Below, one piece after another: positions 22,597-30,608 of a stretch of DNA of 33,295 nt. The notes under the pieces are model-generated. The model was not told the origin of the DNA, ran no database searches, and saw nothing but the letters and a program-made list of their open reading frames with translations. The DNA is taken from assembly GCA_902490305.1 (NCBI GenBank), contig CABUDI010000021.1, positions 1 to 33,295 of the forward strand. The letters are read 5' to 3'. Each line of letters begins with the position of its first letter. Position 1 is the first letter of the stretch. This DNA comes from an uncultured Collinsella sp. Its GTDB lineage: Bacteria > Actinomycetota > Coriobacteriia > Coriobacteriales > Coriobacteriaceae. Position numbers and translations under genes: made by a program.

Positions 22597-23867
22597 TGAA
22601 ACAGGAAACCAACACCGCCGCTACCACCCTTGAGCAGGTCAACGCGATGCCGGCTGCCACTTGGGGCTGGCTGAAGATGAATCAGACCAAGCTCGAGCTC
22701 TCTGACGAGCTTGCCGCCGCTCCCGCCGAGGCCGTTGAGGTTGAGGGCTTGGAAGAGCAGTTTGCTGGCACGGCCGACGCCTTCGATACCGCCATGGACG
22801 CCATGGCCGAGCGCTTCCCCGAGCGCCGTGCCTCCGCCCCCGGCGACGCCGCCGACCGCGCCCGCATCACGCCCGAGACCGAGCTCGACGTGCCCGCCAC
22901 CTCCGTCTACCAGGCCGGCGCTATCAAGCTCGAGGAGGAGCTCTCCCCTGCCGAAGCCTTCGAGACCGGCATGGGCGAGGCTGCCTGCACCTATCTGATC
23001 GACCACGCCACCAAGTGCATCGTCATCGATGTGCCCGCATACCAGCACGCCACGGTTACCGTGCGCGTGAGTGGCGCCGACGCGGCGGCGGCCATCGCCG
23101 CTATCGATGTCGTCGCCCGTCCGCAGGCAACGCTCGACCTCGCTCTAGCCCTGGACTCCCCCGTCAGCGGCCAAGGCGTCGTGGGCTCCGTGCTGCGCGT
23201 GTGCGCTCACGAGTACGCCACCGTCAACGTGACCTGCACACAGACGCTCGATGACAGCTGGATCGCACTCGATGACACCGGTCTATTCCTAGACGAGGGC
23301 GCGCGCGTTAACGTGCAGCACACCGTCCTGGGTGCCGGTGCCAGCGCCACCGGCCTCGCCGGCGATCTGCTGGGCGACACCGCCAAGGTGACCATCGATA
23401 CCGATTACCTAGGTGCCCGCGAACAGGTGCGCGACTTTAACTACGAGCTGCGCCACCGCGGTCGTAAGACCGAGTGCGAGATCGACGCCAACGGCGTGCT
23501 GATTGGCACGTCCAAGAAGGTCTACCGCGGCACCATCGACCTCGTGCACGGCTGCAAGGGCGCAACCGGCACCGAGCGCGAGACCGTGCTGCTCGCCAAC
23601 AAGGGCGTCGACAACAAAACCGTCCCCGTCATCCTCTGCGACGAGGACGACGTCGCTGGCAACCACGGCGCCACCATCGGCCACGTCCGCGACGAGCAGC
23701 TGTTCTACCTCGCCTGCCGCGGCCTTGACCAAAACGCCGCCGAGGACCTGTTCATCCGCGCCAAGCTGGAGGACGCTGCGCTTTCCGCCACCGATGAGCG
23801 CACCCGCGCCGCCGTCGTCCGCCTGGGCAACAACTTGATCGATAACTTTGAGGAGGAGCTCGCATGA
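22596..23867 (+). CDS. sufD: Fe-S cluster assembly protein SufD
   Basis: A 423-aa paralogue and partner of SufB in the SufBC2D complex. The N-terminal 150 residues are divergent and acidic. The C-terminal beta-helix is recognisable: GRKTECEIDANGVLIG, then HGCKGATGTERETVLLA, then NHGATIGHVRDEQLFYLACRGL, in which the His in GHVRDE corresponds to a residue needed for cluster assembly in E. coli SufD. TGA overlaps the sufS ATG by 4 bases (ATGA). Placement between sufB and sufS supports the call. Confidence 0.95.
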   Translation: MKQETNTAATTLEQVNAMPAATWGWLKMNQTKLELSDELAAAPAEAVEVEGLEEQFAGTADAFDTAMDAMAERFPERRASAPGDAADRARITPETELDVPATSVYQAGAIKLEEELSPAEAFETGMGEAACTYLIDHATKCIVIDVPAYQHATVTVRVSGADAAAAIAAIDVVARPQATLDLALALDSPVSGQGVVGSVLRVCAHEYATVNVTCTQTLDDSWIALDDTGLFLDEGARVNVQHTVLGAGASATGLAGDLLGDTAKVTIDTDYLGAREQVRDFNYELRHRGRKTECEIDANGVLIGTSKKVYRGTIDLVHGCKGATGTERETVLLANKGVDNKTVPVILCDEDDVAGNHGATIGHVRDEQLFYLACRGLDQNAAEDLFIRAKLEDAALSATDERTRAAVVRLGNNLIDNFEEELA

Positions 23868-25189
23868 TCGACACCGAGCACGTTAAATGCGATACCTGTA
23901 CTGCCCCCGAGCCCATGGAACTCGACGCCAGCGACGAGGCCTCGCGCGGCTGGCCTACCGTCGACATCGAGACCAACCCCTACAAGGCGCAGTTCCCACT
24001 GTTCCAGCAGCACCCCGAGATCGCCTTCCTCGATAGCGCCGCCACCGCGCAGCGCCCCGCCTGCGTGCTCGACGCCGAGCGCGACTTCTACCAGCGCATG
24101 AACGCCAACCCCCTGCGCGGCCTTTACTCGCTGTCCGTCGAGGCCACCGAGGCCATCGCGAAGGTGCGCCAGCAGATCGCCGACCTCATCGGCGCTTCCC
24201 AGGCCAACGAGGTCGTCTTCACCCGCAACACGAGCGAGTCGCTCAACCTGGTCGCCAAGAGCTTTGCGCCCACAGTCCTCGAGCCGGGCGACGAGGTCGT
24301 CATCACCATCATGGAGCACCACTCCAACCTGATTCCGTGGCAGCAGGTCTGCCGCGAGACCGGCGCCAAGCTCGTCTACCTCTACCCCACCAAGACCGGC
24401 CAGCTCACGACCGAGGAGGTTCTGTCCAAGGTGAGCCCCAAGACCAAGATCTTGGCCGTGGGTCAGGTCTCTAACGTCCTGGGCGTTGAGAACCCGGTCA
24501 AGAACCTCGGCAAGCTCGTGCACAAGTACGGCGGCTATCTGGTCGTCGACGGCGCGCAGTCGCTGCCGCACATGCCGGTCGATGTGGCCGACCTGGGCGC
24601 CGACTTCTTTGCCTTTAGCGCACACAAGGCCATGGGTCCCATGGGCATTGGCGTGCTGTGGGGCAAAATGGACCTGCTCAACGCCATGCCACCCATGCTC
24701 ACCGGTGGCGAGATGATCGATTCGGTCACCGAGCAGGACGCCGTCTGGGCGCCCGTCCCCGAGAAGTTCGAGGCCGGCACGCAGGACGCCGCCGGCATCT
24801 TCGCCACGGGCGCCGCCCTTGATTACCTGGTCAACACGGTGGGTTACGAGAACATCCAGGCCCGCGAGCAGGCACTCGTCCACTATCTGATGGGCGAACT
24901 CATGCAGCTCGACTTTGTCCAAATCATCGGTTCCATCTACTGGGACAACCACCACGGCGTTGTGAGCTTTAACGTCAAGGGAATTCACCCGCACGACGTC
25001 GCGAGCATCATGGACATGGACGGCGTCTGCATCCGCGCCGGCCACCACTGCGCTCAGCCGCTGCTCACCTGGCTGGGCGTCGAGAACCTTGCCTGCTGCC
25101 GCGCCAGCGTGGCCTTCTACAACGACAAGGCCGACATCGACAAGTTCATCGCCGGCCTGCATCACGTTTGGAGCACGTTCAATGGGTAA
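23864..25189 (+). CDS. sufS: Cysteine desulfurase SufS (group II)
   Basis: A PLP enzyme that takes sulfur from cysteine and passes it as a persulfide to SufU. 441 aa, longer than the usual 405-415 because of an acidic N-terminal extension of about 40 residues containing CDTC. AFSAHKAMGP carries the PLP lysine (K255) and RAGHHCAQPL the active cysteine (C396). Also IMEHHSNLIPW and VVDGAQSLPH. It starts in the stop of sufD and ends 8 bases into sufU, so all three are translationally linked. The CxxC in the extension is unusual and could be a metal or redox site; a later start is not favoured because the overlap fixes the first ATG. Confidence 0.95.
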   Translation: MIDTEHVKCDTCTAPEPMELDASDEASRGWPTVDIETNPYKAQFPLFQQHPEIAFLDSAATAQRPACVLDAERDFYQRMNANPLRGLYSLSVEATEAIAKVRQQIADLIGASQANEVVFTRNTSESLNLVAKSFAPTVLEPGDEVVITIMEHHSNLIPWQQVCRETGAKLVYLYPTKTGQLTTEEVLSKVSPKTKILAVGQVSNVLGVENPVKNLGKLVHKYGGYLVVDGAQSLPHMPVDVADLGADFFAFSAHKAMGPMGIGVLWGKMDLLNAMPPMLTGGEMIDSVTEQDAVWAPVPEKFEAGTQDAAGIFATGAALDYLVNTVGYENIQAREQALVHYLMGELMQLDFVQIIGSIYWDNHHGVVSFNVKGIHPHDVASIMDMDGVCIRAGHHCAQPLLTWLGVENLACCRASVAFYNDKADIDKFIAGLHHVWSTFNG

Positions 25190-25610
25190 TCTGTACACCT
25201 CCACCACGTTTATGGAGCACAACTCGCACCCCGACTATAAGTACGAGATGGATGCCCCCACGCATGAGCACGACGGCATCAACCCCAGCTGTGGCGACGA
25301 GCTCACCTTGCAGCTGCGTGTCGAGAAGGGCGTGATCGAGGAGGCCTCGTTTACCGGGCACGGCTGCGCCATCAGCCAGGCCAGCGCCGACATCATGGCC
25401 GACCTCATCACCGGCGAGACCGTCGAGGAAGCTCACCGCTTGGCAGAGCTCTTCCTCGCTATGATCCGCGGCGAGAAGCTCTCCGAGGACGACCTGGAAG
25501 ACCTGGACGAAGCCGCCCAGCTCCAGGACATCTCGCACATGCCCGCCCGCGTCAAATGCGCCGAGCTCGCCTGGCGCACCCTCGACGGCATGCTCACGGG
25601 ACAAAAATAA
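25182..25610 (+). CDS. sufU: SufU, zinc-dependent sulfurtransferase partner of SufS
   Basis: 142 aa. Accepts sulfur from SufS in Gram-positive-type suf systems. The three zinc/sulfur cysteines are in NPSCGDE, GHGCAIS and RVKCAEL, and the Asp after the first Cys is kept; the insert LSEDDLEDLDEAAQLQDIS between the second and third ligands is typical of SufU and absent from IscU. It overlaps the sufS end by 8 bases. The last gene of the operon: a terminator lies 37 bases downstream. A longer frame from 25089 overlaps sufS and is rejected. Confidence 0.95.
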   Translation: MGNLYTSTTFMEHNSHPDYKYEMDAPTHEHDGINPSCGDELTLQLRVEKGVIEEASFTGHGCAISQASADIMADLITGETVEEAHRLAELFLAMIRGEKLSEDDLEDLDEAAQLQDISHMPARVKCAELAWRTLDGMLTGQK

Positions 25611-25646
25611 TCAGTAATATTTGTCTCAACTCTGAAGAATTCTGTT

Positions 25647-25686
25647 GGCCGAATCGCTTAACTTTCGCGATTCGGCCATTTTCTTT
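25647..25686 (+). terminator. Rho-independent terminator of the suf operon
   Basis: GGCCGAATCGC (25647-25657) pairs perfectly with GCGATTCGGCC (25667-25677) around a 9-base loop, followed by ATTTTCTTTT. It also lies just past the 3' end of the convergent transposase-like gene. Confidence 0.93.
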
Positions 25687-25693
25687 TCTGCCT

Positions 25694-26503
25694 TTATCTC
25701 GAGCCCTCGGCCTGCGCGTCCATCTGCGCATAAGCACGCACGATACGAGAGACGGTACTTTTGCCAATCCCGGTATACCGTTCAATCTGGCGCACCGTAA
25801 AGCCGGCATTGTTCAATCCAACAATAACGGTATCGCGCTGCGCCGGCGGTGCAGTTTTAACCCCGTTGAGCGGAACCCCGAGGCTCTTCGCCAACTTGTC
25901 GGCAAAGGCGTGGCGTTCCCACTCCGTCTCTTTCATATCGCACAGCGCTGACTCACTGCCGGCGGGCGTCGAAAGCAAATAGGCAATAAAGCCCTCGGCA
26001 CAGCCAAAAAGCTCAAGCACGCAAGAAGGATCAGAAAATCCCCTCGTGGCATCTGCCGCATCACTGTCGTAAGCGCGCAGATGCTCCGCAAAGCTGCTCC
26101 AGGGGTAACGCTCGATTAGGCTCATGCCCGCCTCCTGCGGATCGGCGTGAACGGAGCGAATAGCCTCCATCACCTGCCAGTCGGTATCGAGCGAGCGCCG
26201 GTCAAAACGGTTCTGGAACAGATGCCCTGTGCGCCCCGTGCGTTTATTGAACCGCCGCGCGTACGTCAAAAGCAGCCGGTGCATCGCCGCGCTCATCGCG
26301 TCCTCGTAATCTGCAAGCACCAGACGCACGTGATTGCCCATAAGGCACCAGGCGATAACCGTCACGCCCGCCTTGCGGCAGCACTCACGCATCAGCTCCA
26401 AGAACTCCCACCGGTCTTCATCGCCCTCAAAGATGAGCTGCTTGCCCGTACCGCGGGCACAGACATGGTAAAAGCCGGTAACCGTTCTCCAAACGCGCTG
26501 CAT
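25694..26503 (-). CDS. Y1 (IS200/REP-associated) transposase homologue with altered HUH motif and a C-terminal HTH
   Basis: 269 aa. ATG 26503 follows AAGGGAG; a longer frame to 26716 has no site. The N-terminal Y1 domain: GFYHVCARGTGKQLIF, a helix, then AWCLMGNHVRLVLAD at 51-65, Tyr81 in LLTYARRFN and GHLFQNRF. Active Y1 enzymes have His-hydrophobic-His after NHV; here the second His is Arg60, so metal binding and nicking are doubtful. The C-terminal 45 residues form a resolvase- or Trp-repressor-like HTH (FTVRQIERYTGIGKSTVSRIVRAY), fitting a DNA-binding protein. It stands alone with no IS ends detected, as for domesticated RAYT genes. It faces the suf operon end to end. Confidence 0.8.
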   Translation of the reverse strand: MQRVWRTVTGFYHVCARGTGKQLIFEGDEDRWEFLELMRECCRKAGVTVIAWCLMGNHVRLVLADYEDAMSAAMHRLLLTYARRFNKRTGRTGHLFQNRFDRRSLDTDWQVMEAIRSVHADPQEAGMSLIERYPWSSFAEHLRAYDSDAADATRGFSDPSCVLELFGCAEGFIAYLLSTPAGSESALCDMKETEWERHAFADKLAKSLGVPLNGVKTAPPAQRDTVIVGLNNAGFTVRQIERYTGIGKSTVSRIVRAYAQMDAQAEGSR

Positions 26504-26906
26504 GGCGCTCCCTTCGCCGGGATCTGCTTGCCATCCAATACAGCACGATTGAAGCGTGCCATCAAAACATTCACGCAAAACAATTCGCTCGCGCGGCCAA
26601 AGGCAGTAAACAGGCGGCGAACGGCACCGTTGCAACAGGTCAACCCCCGCAACGCTTACAAGAGCTGCCCAAAAGCTTGCCAAAGACGGACCCCCTCTAC
26701 GGAAGTTCGCGACCACAGAACATAGAGTTAAACCGTTTCAATTAAAACTTCCGGACTTCTCGCTACGAAAACTGAGCCGTTCGCCGAATATTCCGTGCAT
26801 TTCGCGGTATTATAGGGGCTGCATGTCATGTCCCTTTCGAAGGGTCGCCCGGCAATCGCCAGCCACGACCCCCAGACGGGACGCCAACACGATAGAGAGG
26901 AGAGGC
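26504..26906. other. Divergent non-coding region between the Y1 homologue and the Fe-S scaffold gene
   Basis: No supported gene in 403 bases. A TATTAT at 26808-26813 is a candidate -10 for the scaffold/GGGtGRT pair, which would give a leader of about 90 bases. A -35 box is not clear, hinting at an activator or another sigma factor. Short open frames on both strands are extensions of the flanking genes without start signals. I see no REP-like palindromes, which might have been expected beside a RAYT gene. Confidence 0.4.
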
Positions 26907-27641
26907 ATGCAGTACTCACAGGAAGTGGAGAACATGTGCCCCGTTGCCAAGGGTGCATACCACGGCCCCGCACCCATCCCCGAGGAGGGCAAGTGGGTCC
27001 AGGCTAAGGAGATTTCCGACATCTCCGGTCTTACGCACGGTGTGGGTTGGTGCGCACCTCAGCAGGGCGCCTGCAAGCTCACGCTGAACGTCAAGGACGG
27101 CATCATCGAGGAGGCCCTCGTTGAGACCATCGGCTGCTCGGGCATGACCCACTCTGCCGCCATGGCTTCCGAGATCCTTCCCGGTAAGACCATCCTCGAG
27201 GCCCTCAACACCGACCTCGTCTGCGACGCCATCAACGTTGCTATGCGCGAGATCTTCCTGCAGATCGTTTACGGCCGCAGCCAGACCGCGTTCTCCGAGG
27301 GCGGCCTGCCCGTGGGCGCCTCCCTCGACGACCTCGGCAAGGGCCTTCGCTCTCAGGTCGGCACCATGTTCGGCACCAAGGCCAAGGGCGCTCGTTACCT
27401 CGAGCTCGCTCAGGGCTACGTCACCCGCATGGCTCTCAACGACAAGAACGAGATCATCGCATTCGAGTTCCTGAACCTCGGCAAGTTCACCGACGCCGTC
27501 AAGGCCGGCAAGACCCCCGAGGAGGCCATCGCTGGCGCTATGGGCCACTATGGTCAGTGGGAGAACGCTGCCAAGTACATCGACCCGCGCACCGACGAGG
27601 AGACTCACTCCGTCGCCAGCGTGTTCCCGGTTCACGAGTAG
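26907..27641 (+). CDS. Fe-S cluster assembly scaffold-like (NifU/IscU N-domain-like) protein
   Basis: 244 aa, starting at ATG 26907 after GAGAGGAGAG. The region around residues 45-85 (GWCAPQQGACKLTLNVKDG, then IEEALVETIGCSGMTHSA) matches the IscU/SufU fold: two cysteines replace the usual single Cys plus Asp, and GCSGMTHS takes the place of GCAIS. Further Cys in ENMCPV near the start and in DLVCDAI. The third classical ligand near the C-terminus is missing; instead there is a long extension (LEGs of helix, GARYLELAQGYVTRMALNDKNE). It is therefore related to Fe-S scaffolds but not a standard one. It is paired with the GGGtGRT gene 18 bases downstream. What cluster or metal it handles is unknown. 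Confidence 0.8.
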   Translation: MQYSQEVENMCPVAKGAYHGPAPIPEEGKWVQAKEISDISGLTHGVGWCAPQQGACKLTLNVKDGIIEEALVETIGCSGMTHSAAMASEILPGKTILEALNTDLVCDAINVAMREIFLQIVYGRSQTAFSEGGLPVGASLDDLGKGLRSQVGTMFGTKAKGARYLELAQGYVTRMALNDKNEIIAFEFLNLGKFTDAVKAGKTPEEAIAGAMGHYGQWENAAKYIDPRTDEETHSVASVFPVHE

Positions 27642-27659
27642 AAAGGGAGGGAAATAACT

Positions 27660-28664
27660 ATGACTGTTACGTTCGAAGGTTACGAGCGCCGCGCTGACAA
27701 GATCAACAAGTGCCTCGCCGACAACGGCATCGCCTCCCTCGAGGAAGCTCTGCAGATCTGCACCGACAAGGGCTTCAACCCGCGTGAGATCGTCAACAAC
27801 ACCCAGTCCATCGCCTTCCAGAACGCCGAGTGGGCCTACACCCTCGGCTGCGCTCTTGCTGTCAAGCGTGGCGCCAAGACCGCTTCTGAGGCTGCTGCCA
27901 TCATCGGCGAGGGCATCCAGGCCTTCACCGTTCCCGGCTCCGTCGCCGAGGACCGCAAGGTCGGTCTGGGCCACGGCAACCTGGGCGCTATGCTGCTCTC
28001 CGACGACACCGAGTGCTTCGCCTTCCTGGCCGGCCACGAGTCCTTCGCTGCCGCTGAGGGCGCTATCGGCCTGGCTCTGAACGCCAACAAGGCTCGCAAG
28101 AAGCCGCTGCGCGTTATTCTCAACGGTCTGGGCAAGGACGCCGCTCAGATCATCGCCCGCATCAACGGCTTCACCTACGTGAAGACCCAGTTCGACTACT
28201 TCACGGGCGAGCTCAAGGTCGTCGAGACCATCCCCTACTCCGATGGTCCCCGCGCCGCCGTCAACTGCTACGGCGCCGACGACGTCCGCGAGGGCGTTGC
28301 CATCATGTGGCACGAGAACGTCGACATCTCGATCACCGGTAACTCCACCAACCCCACGCGCTTCCAGCACCCCGTCGCTGGCACCTACAAGAAGGAGCGC
28401 CTCGAGGCTGGCAAGAAGTACTTCTCCGTCGCTTCTGGTGGCGGCACTGGCCGTACCCTGCACCCGGACAACATGGGCGCCGGCCCTGCCTCTTACGGCA
28501 TGACCGACACCATGGGCCGCATGCACTCCGACGCCCAGTTCGCCGGTTCTTCCTCCGTGCCTGCGCACGTCGACATGATGGGTCTCATCGGCATGGGCAA
28601 CAACCCCATGGTCGGTGCCACCGTCGCCTGCGCTGTCGCCGTCGAAGAGGCCCTCAAGGCCTAA
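27660..28664 (+). CDS. GGGtGRT family protein, function unknown
   Basis: 334 aa. I recognise the family by the motif GGGTGRTLHPDN at 260-271, for which it is named. It begins TVTFEGYERRADKINKCLADNG, has AEWAYTLGCALAVKRG, LGHGNLGAMLLSDDTECFAFLAGHESFAAAEGA-type segments, an ITGNSTNPTRFQHP stretch and the MGAGPASYGMTDTMGRMHSD block that follows the motif. No membrane span or signal, so it is cytosolic. Strong AAAGGGAGGG ribosome-binding site and high use of favoured codons suggest abundant expression. The conserved GGG-x-GR-T loop near His and several acidic residues could bind a nucleotide, phosphate or cluster. Its role beside a Fe-S scaffold homologue is undescribed to my knowledge. Confidence 0.85.
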   Translation: MTVTFEGYERRADKINKCLADNGIASLEEALQICTDKGFNPREIVNNTQSIAFQNAEWAYTLGCALAVKRGAKTASEAAAIIGEGIQAFTVPGSVAEDRKVGLGHGNLGAMLLSDDTECFAFLAGHESFAAAEGAIGLALNANKARKKPLRVILNGLGKDAAQIIARINGFTYVKTQFDYFTGELKVVETIPYSDGPRAAVNCYGADDVREGVAIMWHENVDISITGNSTNPTRFQHPVAGTYKKERLEAGKKYFSVASGGGTGRTLHPDNMGAGPASYGMTDTMGRMHSDAQFAGSSSVPAHVDMMGLIGMGNNPMVGATVACAVAVEEALKA

Positions 28665-28699
28665 TCGCGCCCGCGCGATGCTCAGATAGTTGAGCTTTG

Positions 28700-28732
28700 G
28701 AGCCGCTACCTTTCGAGGTAGCGGCTCTTTTT
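28700..28732 (+). terminator. Rho-independent terminator of the scaffold/GGGtGRT operon
   Basis: GAGCCGCTACCT (28700-28711) pairs perfectly with AGGTAGCGGCTC (28716-28727) around a TTCG tetraloop, followed by TTTTT. It closes the two-gene unit 35 bases after the stop. Confidence 0.97.
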
Positions 28733-28920
28733 GTTTGCGCTGGCGCAGGGTATCTAATGCCGATATATCAGCTGGGGCGAAATACGAGATGTGAAGAGAT
28801 GGAGCGTCAGAGCGTCCATGACGCCCACCTGCCATATTTGCCCTTTACCGATTTGACGGGTCTTTGCGGCCCCATTGCCGATCACCCGTGCGACAATGCG
28901 CCGGACGAGAAAGGAATCCG

Positions 28921-30447
28921 ATGGAATCGACTGATGTACTGGTAATTGGATCTGGCATTGCGGGCCTTTGTGCCGCCATCGAAGCGGCACGCACGGGTGC
29001 AACCGTCACTGTGGCAAGCGCCGGCAAGACCATGAGTGGATCGAGCTTCTTCCCGGGTACCTGGGGCCTCGGCCTCATCGGTCCCGTCGACGAAGACGAC
29101 GAGCAGGACCTCATCGACACCATCCAGACCGTCGGCGGTGGTGTCGCCGACCCCGAACTCGTCCAAACGTTCGTCCACGGCATTCCCCAAGCGATTGACT
29201 GGCTCGAGCAAGACCTGGGCGTTGAGCTCCAGCGTCCGCAAAGCGCCAAGAGTGCTCAACAAAAGCAATTTATCCCCTGCTTTGACCACAAGACGCGCAT
29301 GTGGCGCGGCCTCACCCGCAAGCCCCTTGAGGACGCTCTGACGACCTGGATCGAGTCGCTCGGCATTCGCCTGCTCCCCCGCCATGAGCTTATCGACCTT
29401 GTTGAGGACACGAACGGCAGAATAACCGGAACCGCACTCTACGACCTTACCGAAAATCGAATCGTGCCCTTTGCTGCCAAGGCCACGATCATCGCAGCCG
29501 GTGGCACAGGCGGCCTGTTCGAGCGCAGCCTTACGTCGGCTGATGTGCTCAGCTCCTCGCAGGCCATCGCACTGGCGCACGGCGCAACACTTACTAATAT
29601 AGAGTTCATGCAGATGATGCCCGGCTTCATCGAGCCCAGGCGTAACTTGGTCTTCAACGAGAAAACCTGGCGCTACGTGCATGTAGACCAGCCGGTAGAT
29701 ATTGCCGACGACAAGCTGAACGACCTGCTCGAGCAGCGCTCTGGATATGGTCCCTTCACGTCACGCTTGGCCTCCCGCGCTATCGATCTCGTCATCGATC
29801 AGGCAGGTGTCGAAGGCCTGGCACTCCACTACGACTTCCCCCGCGAGGATGTCCCAGAGTTTGTGCAGACCTTTGCCACCTGGCTGCAAGACGAGCACGG
29901 CATCGCCCCGACTGACGAGATGCGCGTTGCGATGTATGCCCACGCCGCTAACGGCGGCATCAAGATCGATAAGACCGCGCACACGGGCGTTGAGGGCCTC
30001 TACGCTTGCGGCGAGGCGACAGGCGGCATGCACGGCGCCGACCGCATTGGTGGCTTGTCAAGCGCCAACGGCATCGTATTCGGACGTATCGCGGGCGCAT
30101 CGGCAGCCCTCACAGCGCAGAAAGAGCCTGAGGCGGCCCTGAAGGCGGATATCACCCTCCCCCAGTACGGCATTGCCACAACAGATGCCGAGCGCCTGAC
30201 CCGCAGCCTTAAGCACACGATGGGTACCTATTGCATGATCAACAGGACCGAAGCAGGTCTATCCAAGGCTCTGCAACAGCTTGAAAGCCTGCAAGACGAG
30301 GCAACGGCGCTGAGCAAGCCACACGCCAATGACAGCGAAATCGCAGCCCTCGCGCGCCTGCAATCGCAGATTCAACTAGCACAGGAAATGGTCAAAGCCA
30401 TGCGCAAACGAACCGAAAGTCTCGGATCGCACTACCGAGCGAATTAA
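28921..30447 (+). CDS. FAD-dependent oxidoreductase of the fumarate reductase/L-aspartate oxidase family
   Basis: 508 aa, cytosolic: no signal peptide. ATG 28921 follows AAAGGA. Dinucleotide-binding VLVIGSGIAGLCAAIEAARTG at 6-26 (Rossmann GxGxxG), then a second FAD contact ATIIAAGGTGGLF. The closing block AANGGIKIDKTAHTG, LYACGEATGGMHGADRIGGLSSANG contains the Arg that binds the dicarboxylate in this superfamily. The usual HPT segment reads EFMQMMPG here, so the substrate may differ from succinate or aspartate. The C-terminal 120 residues are a helical succinate-dehydrogenase-type tail. No frdB, sdhC or nadA/nadC lies nearby, so it is probably a soluble single-subunit enzyme. The exact substrate is not known. 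Confidence 0.8.
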   Translation: MESTDVLVIGSGIAGLCAAIEAARTGATVTVASAGKTMSGSSFFPGTWGLGLIGPVDEDDEQDLIDTIQTVGGGVADPELVQTFVHGIPQAIDWLEQDLGVELQRPQSAKSAQQKQFIPCFDHKTRMWRGLTRKPLEDALTTWIESLGIRLLPRHELIDLVEDTNGRITGTALYDLTENRIVPFAAKATIIAAGGTGGLFERSLTSADVLSSSQAIALAHGATLTNIEFMQMMPGFIEPRRNLVFNEKTWRYVHVDQPVDIADDKLNDLLEQRSGYGPFTSRLASRAIDLVIDQAGVEGLALHYDFPREDVPEFVQTFATWLQDEHGIAPTDEMRVAMYAHAANGGIKIDKTAHTGVEGLYACGEATGGMHGADRIGGLSSANGIVFGRIAGASAALTAQKEPEAALKADITLPQYGIATTDAERLTRSLKHTMGTYCMINRTEAGLSKALQQLESLQDEATALSKPHANDSEIAALARLQSQIQLAQEMVKAMRKRTESLGSHYRAN

Positions 30448-30490
30448 ACTGGACACCTATCTAAAGCAAAACACAACTAATCGATATCTA

Positions 30491-30534
30491 TGGGCCCCGT
30501 GAACTCGAAGTGGCACGGGGCCCATTCGTGTCCG
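30491..30534. terminator. Perfect 11-bp-stem inverted repeat after the flavoprotein gene
   Basis: TGGGCCCCGTG (30491-30501) pairs with CACGGGGCCCA (30524-30534) over a 22-base loop. Only TT follows, so termination would be weak; a second small hairpin (GCGGGC at 30566-30571 with GCCCGC at 30575-30580) stands before dinD. Confidence 0.5.
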
Positions 30535-30608
30535 CACGGCAGCGTATCCTAATTTTGAATACAGAGCGGGCAAAGCCCGCATAGACAAAAGGCCAGCGAG
30601 GAGGAGAT

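Noticed and set aside
23705..25222. A 505-codon minus-strand frame opposite sufS
   Set aside because: Antisense shadow; the sufS active-site motifs lie on the plus strand.
26916..28835. A 639-codon minus-strand frame opposite the scaffold and GGGtGRT genes
   Set aside because: Same composition bias as above, spans two real genes and a terminator, and has no family match.
28921..30447. Naming the flavoprotein nadB
   Set aside because: No nadA or nadC nearby and the active-site segment differs; only the superfamily is supported.
30448..30608. A LexA/SOS box upstream of dinD
   Set aside because: Neither a CTG-N10-CAG nor a CGAAC-type site could be found by eye.
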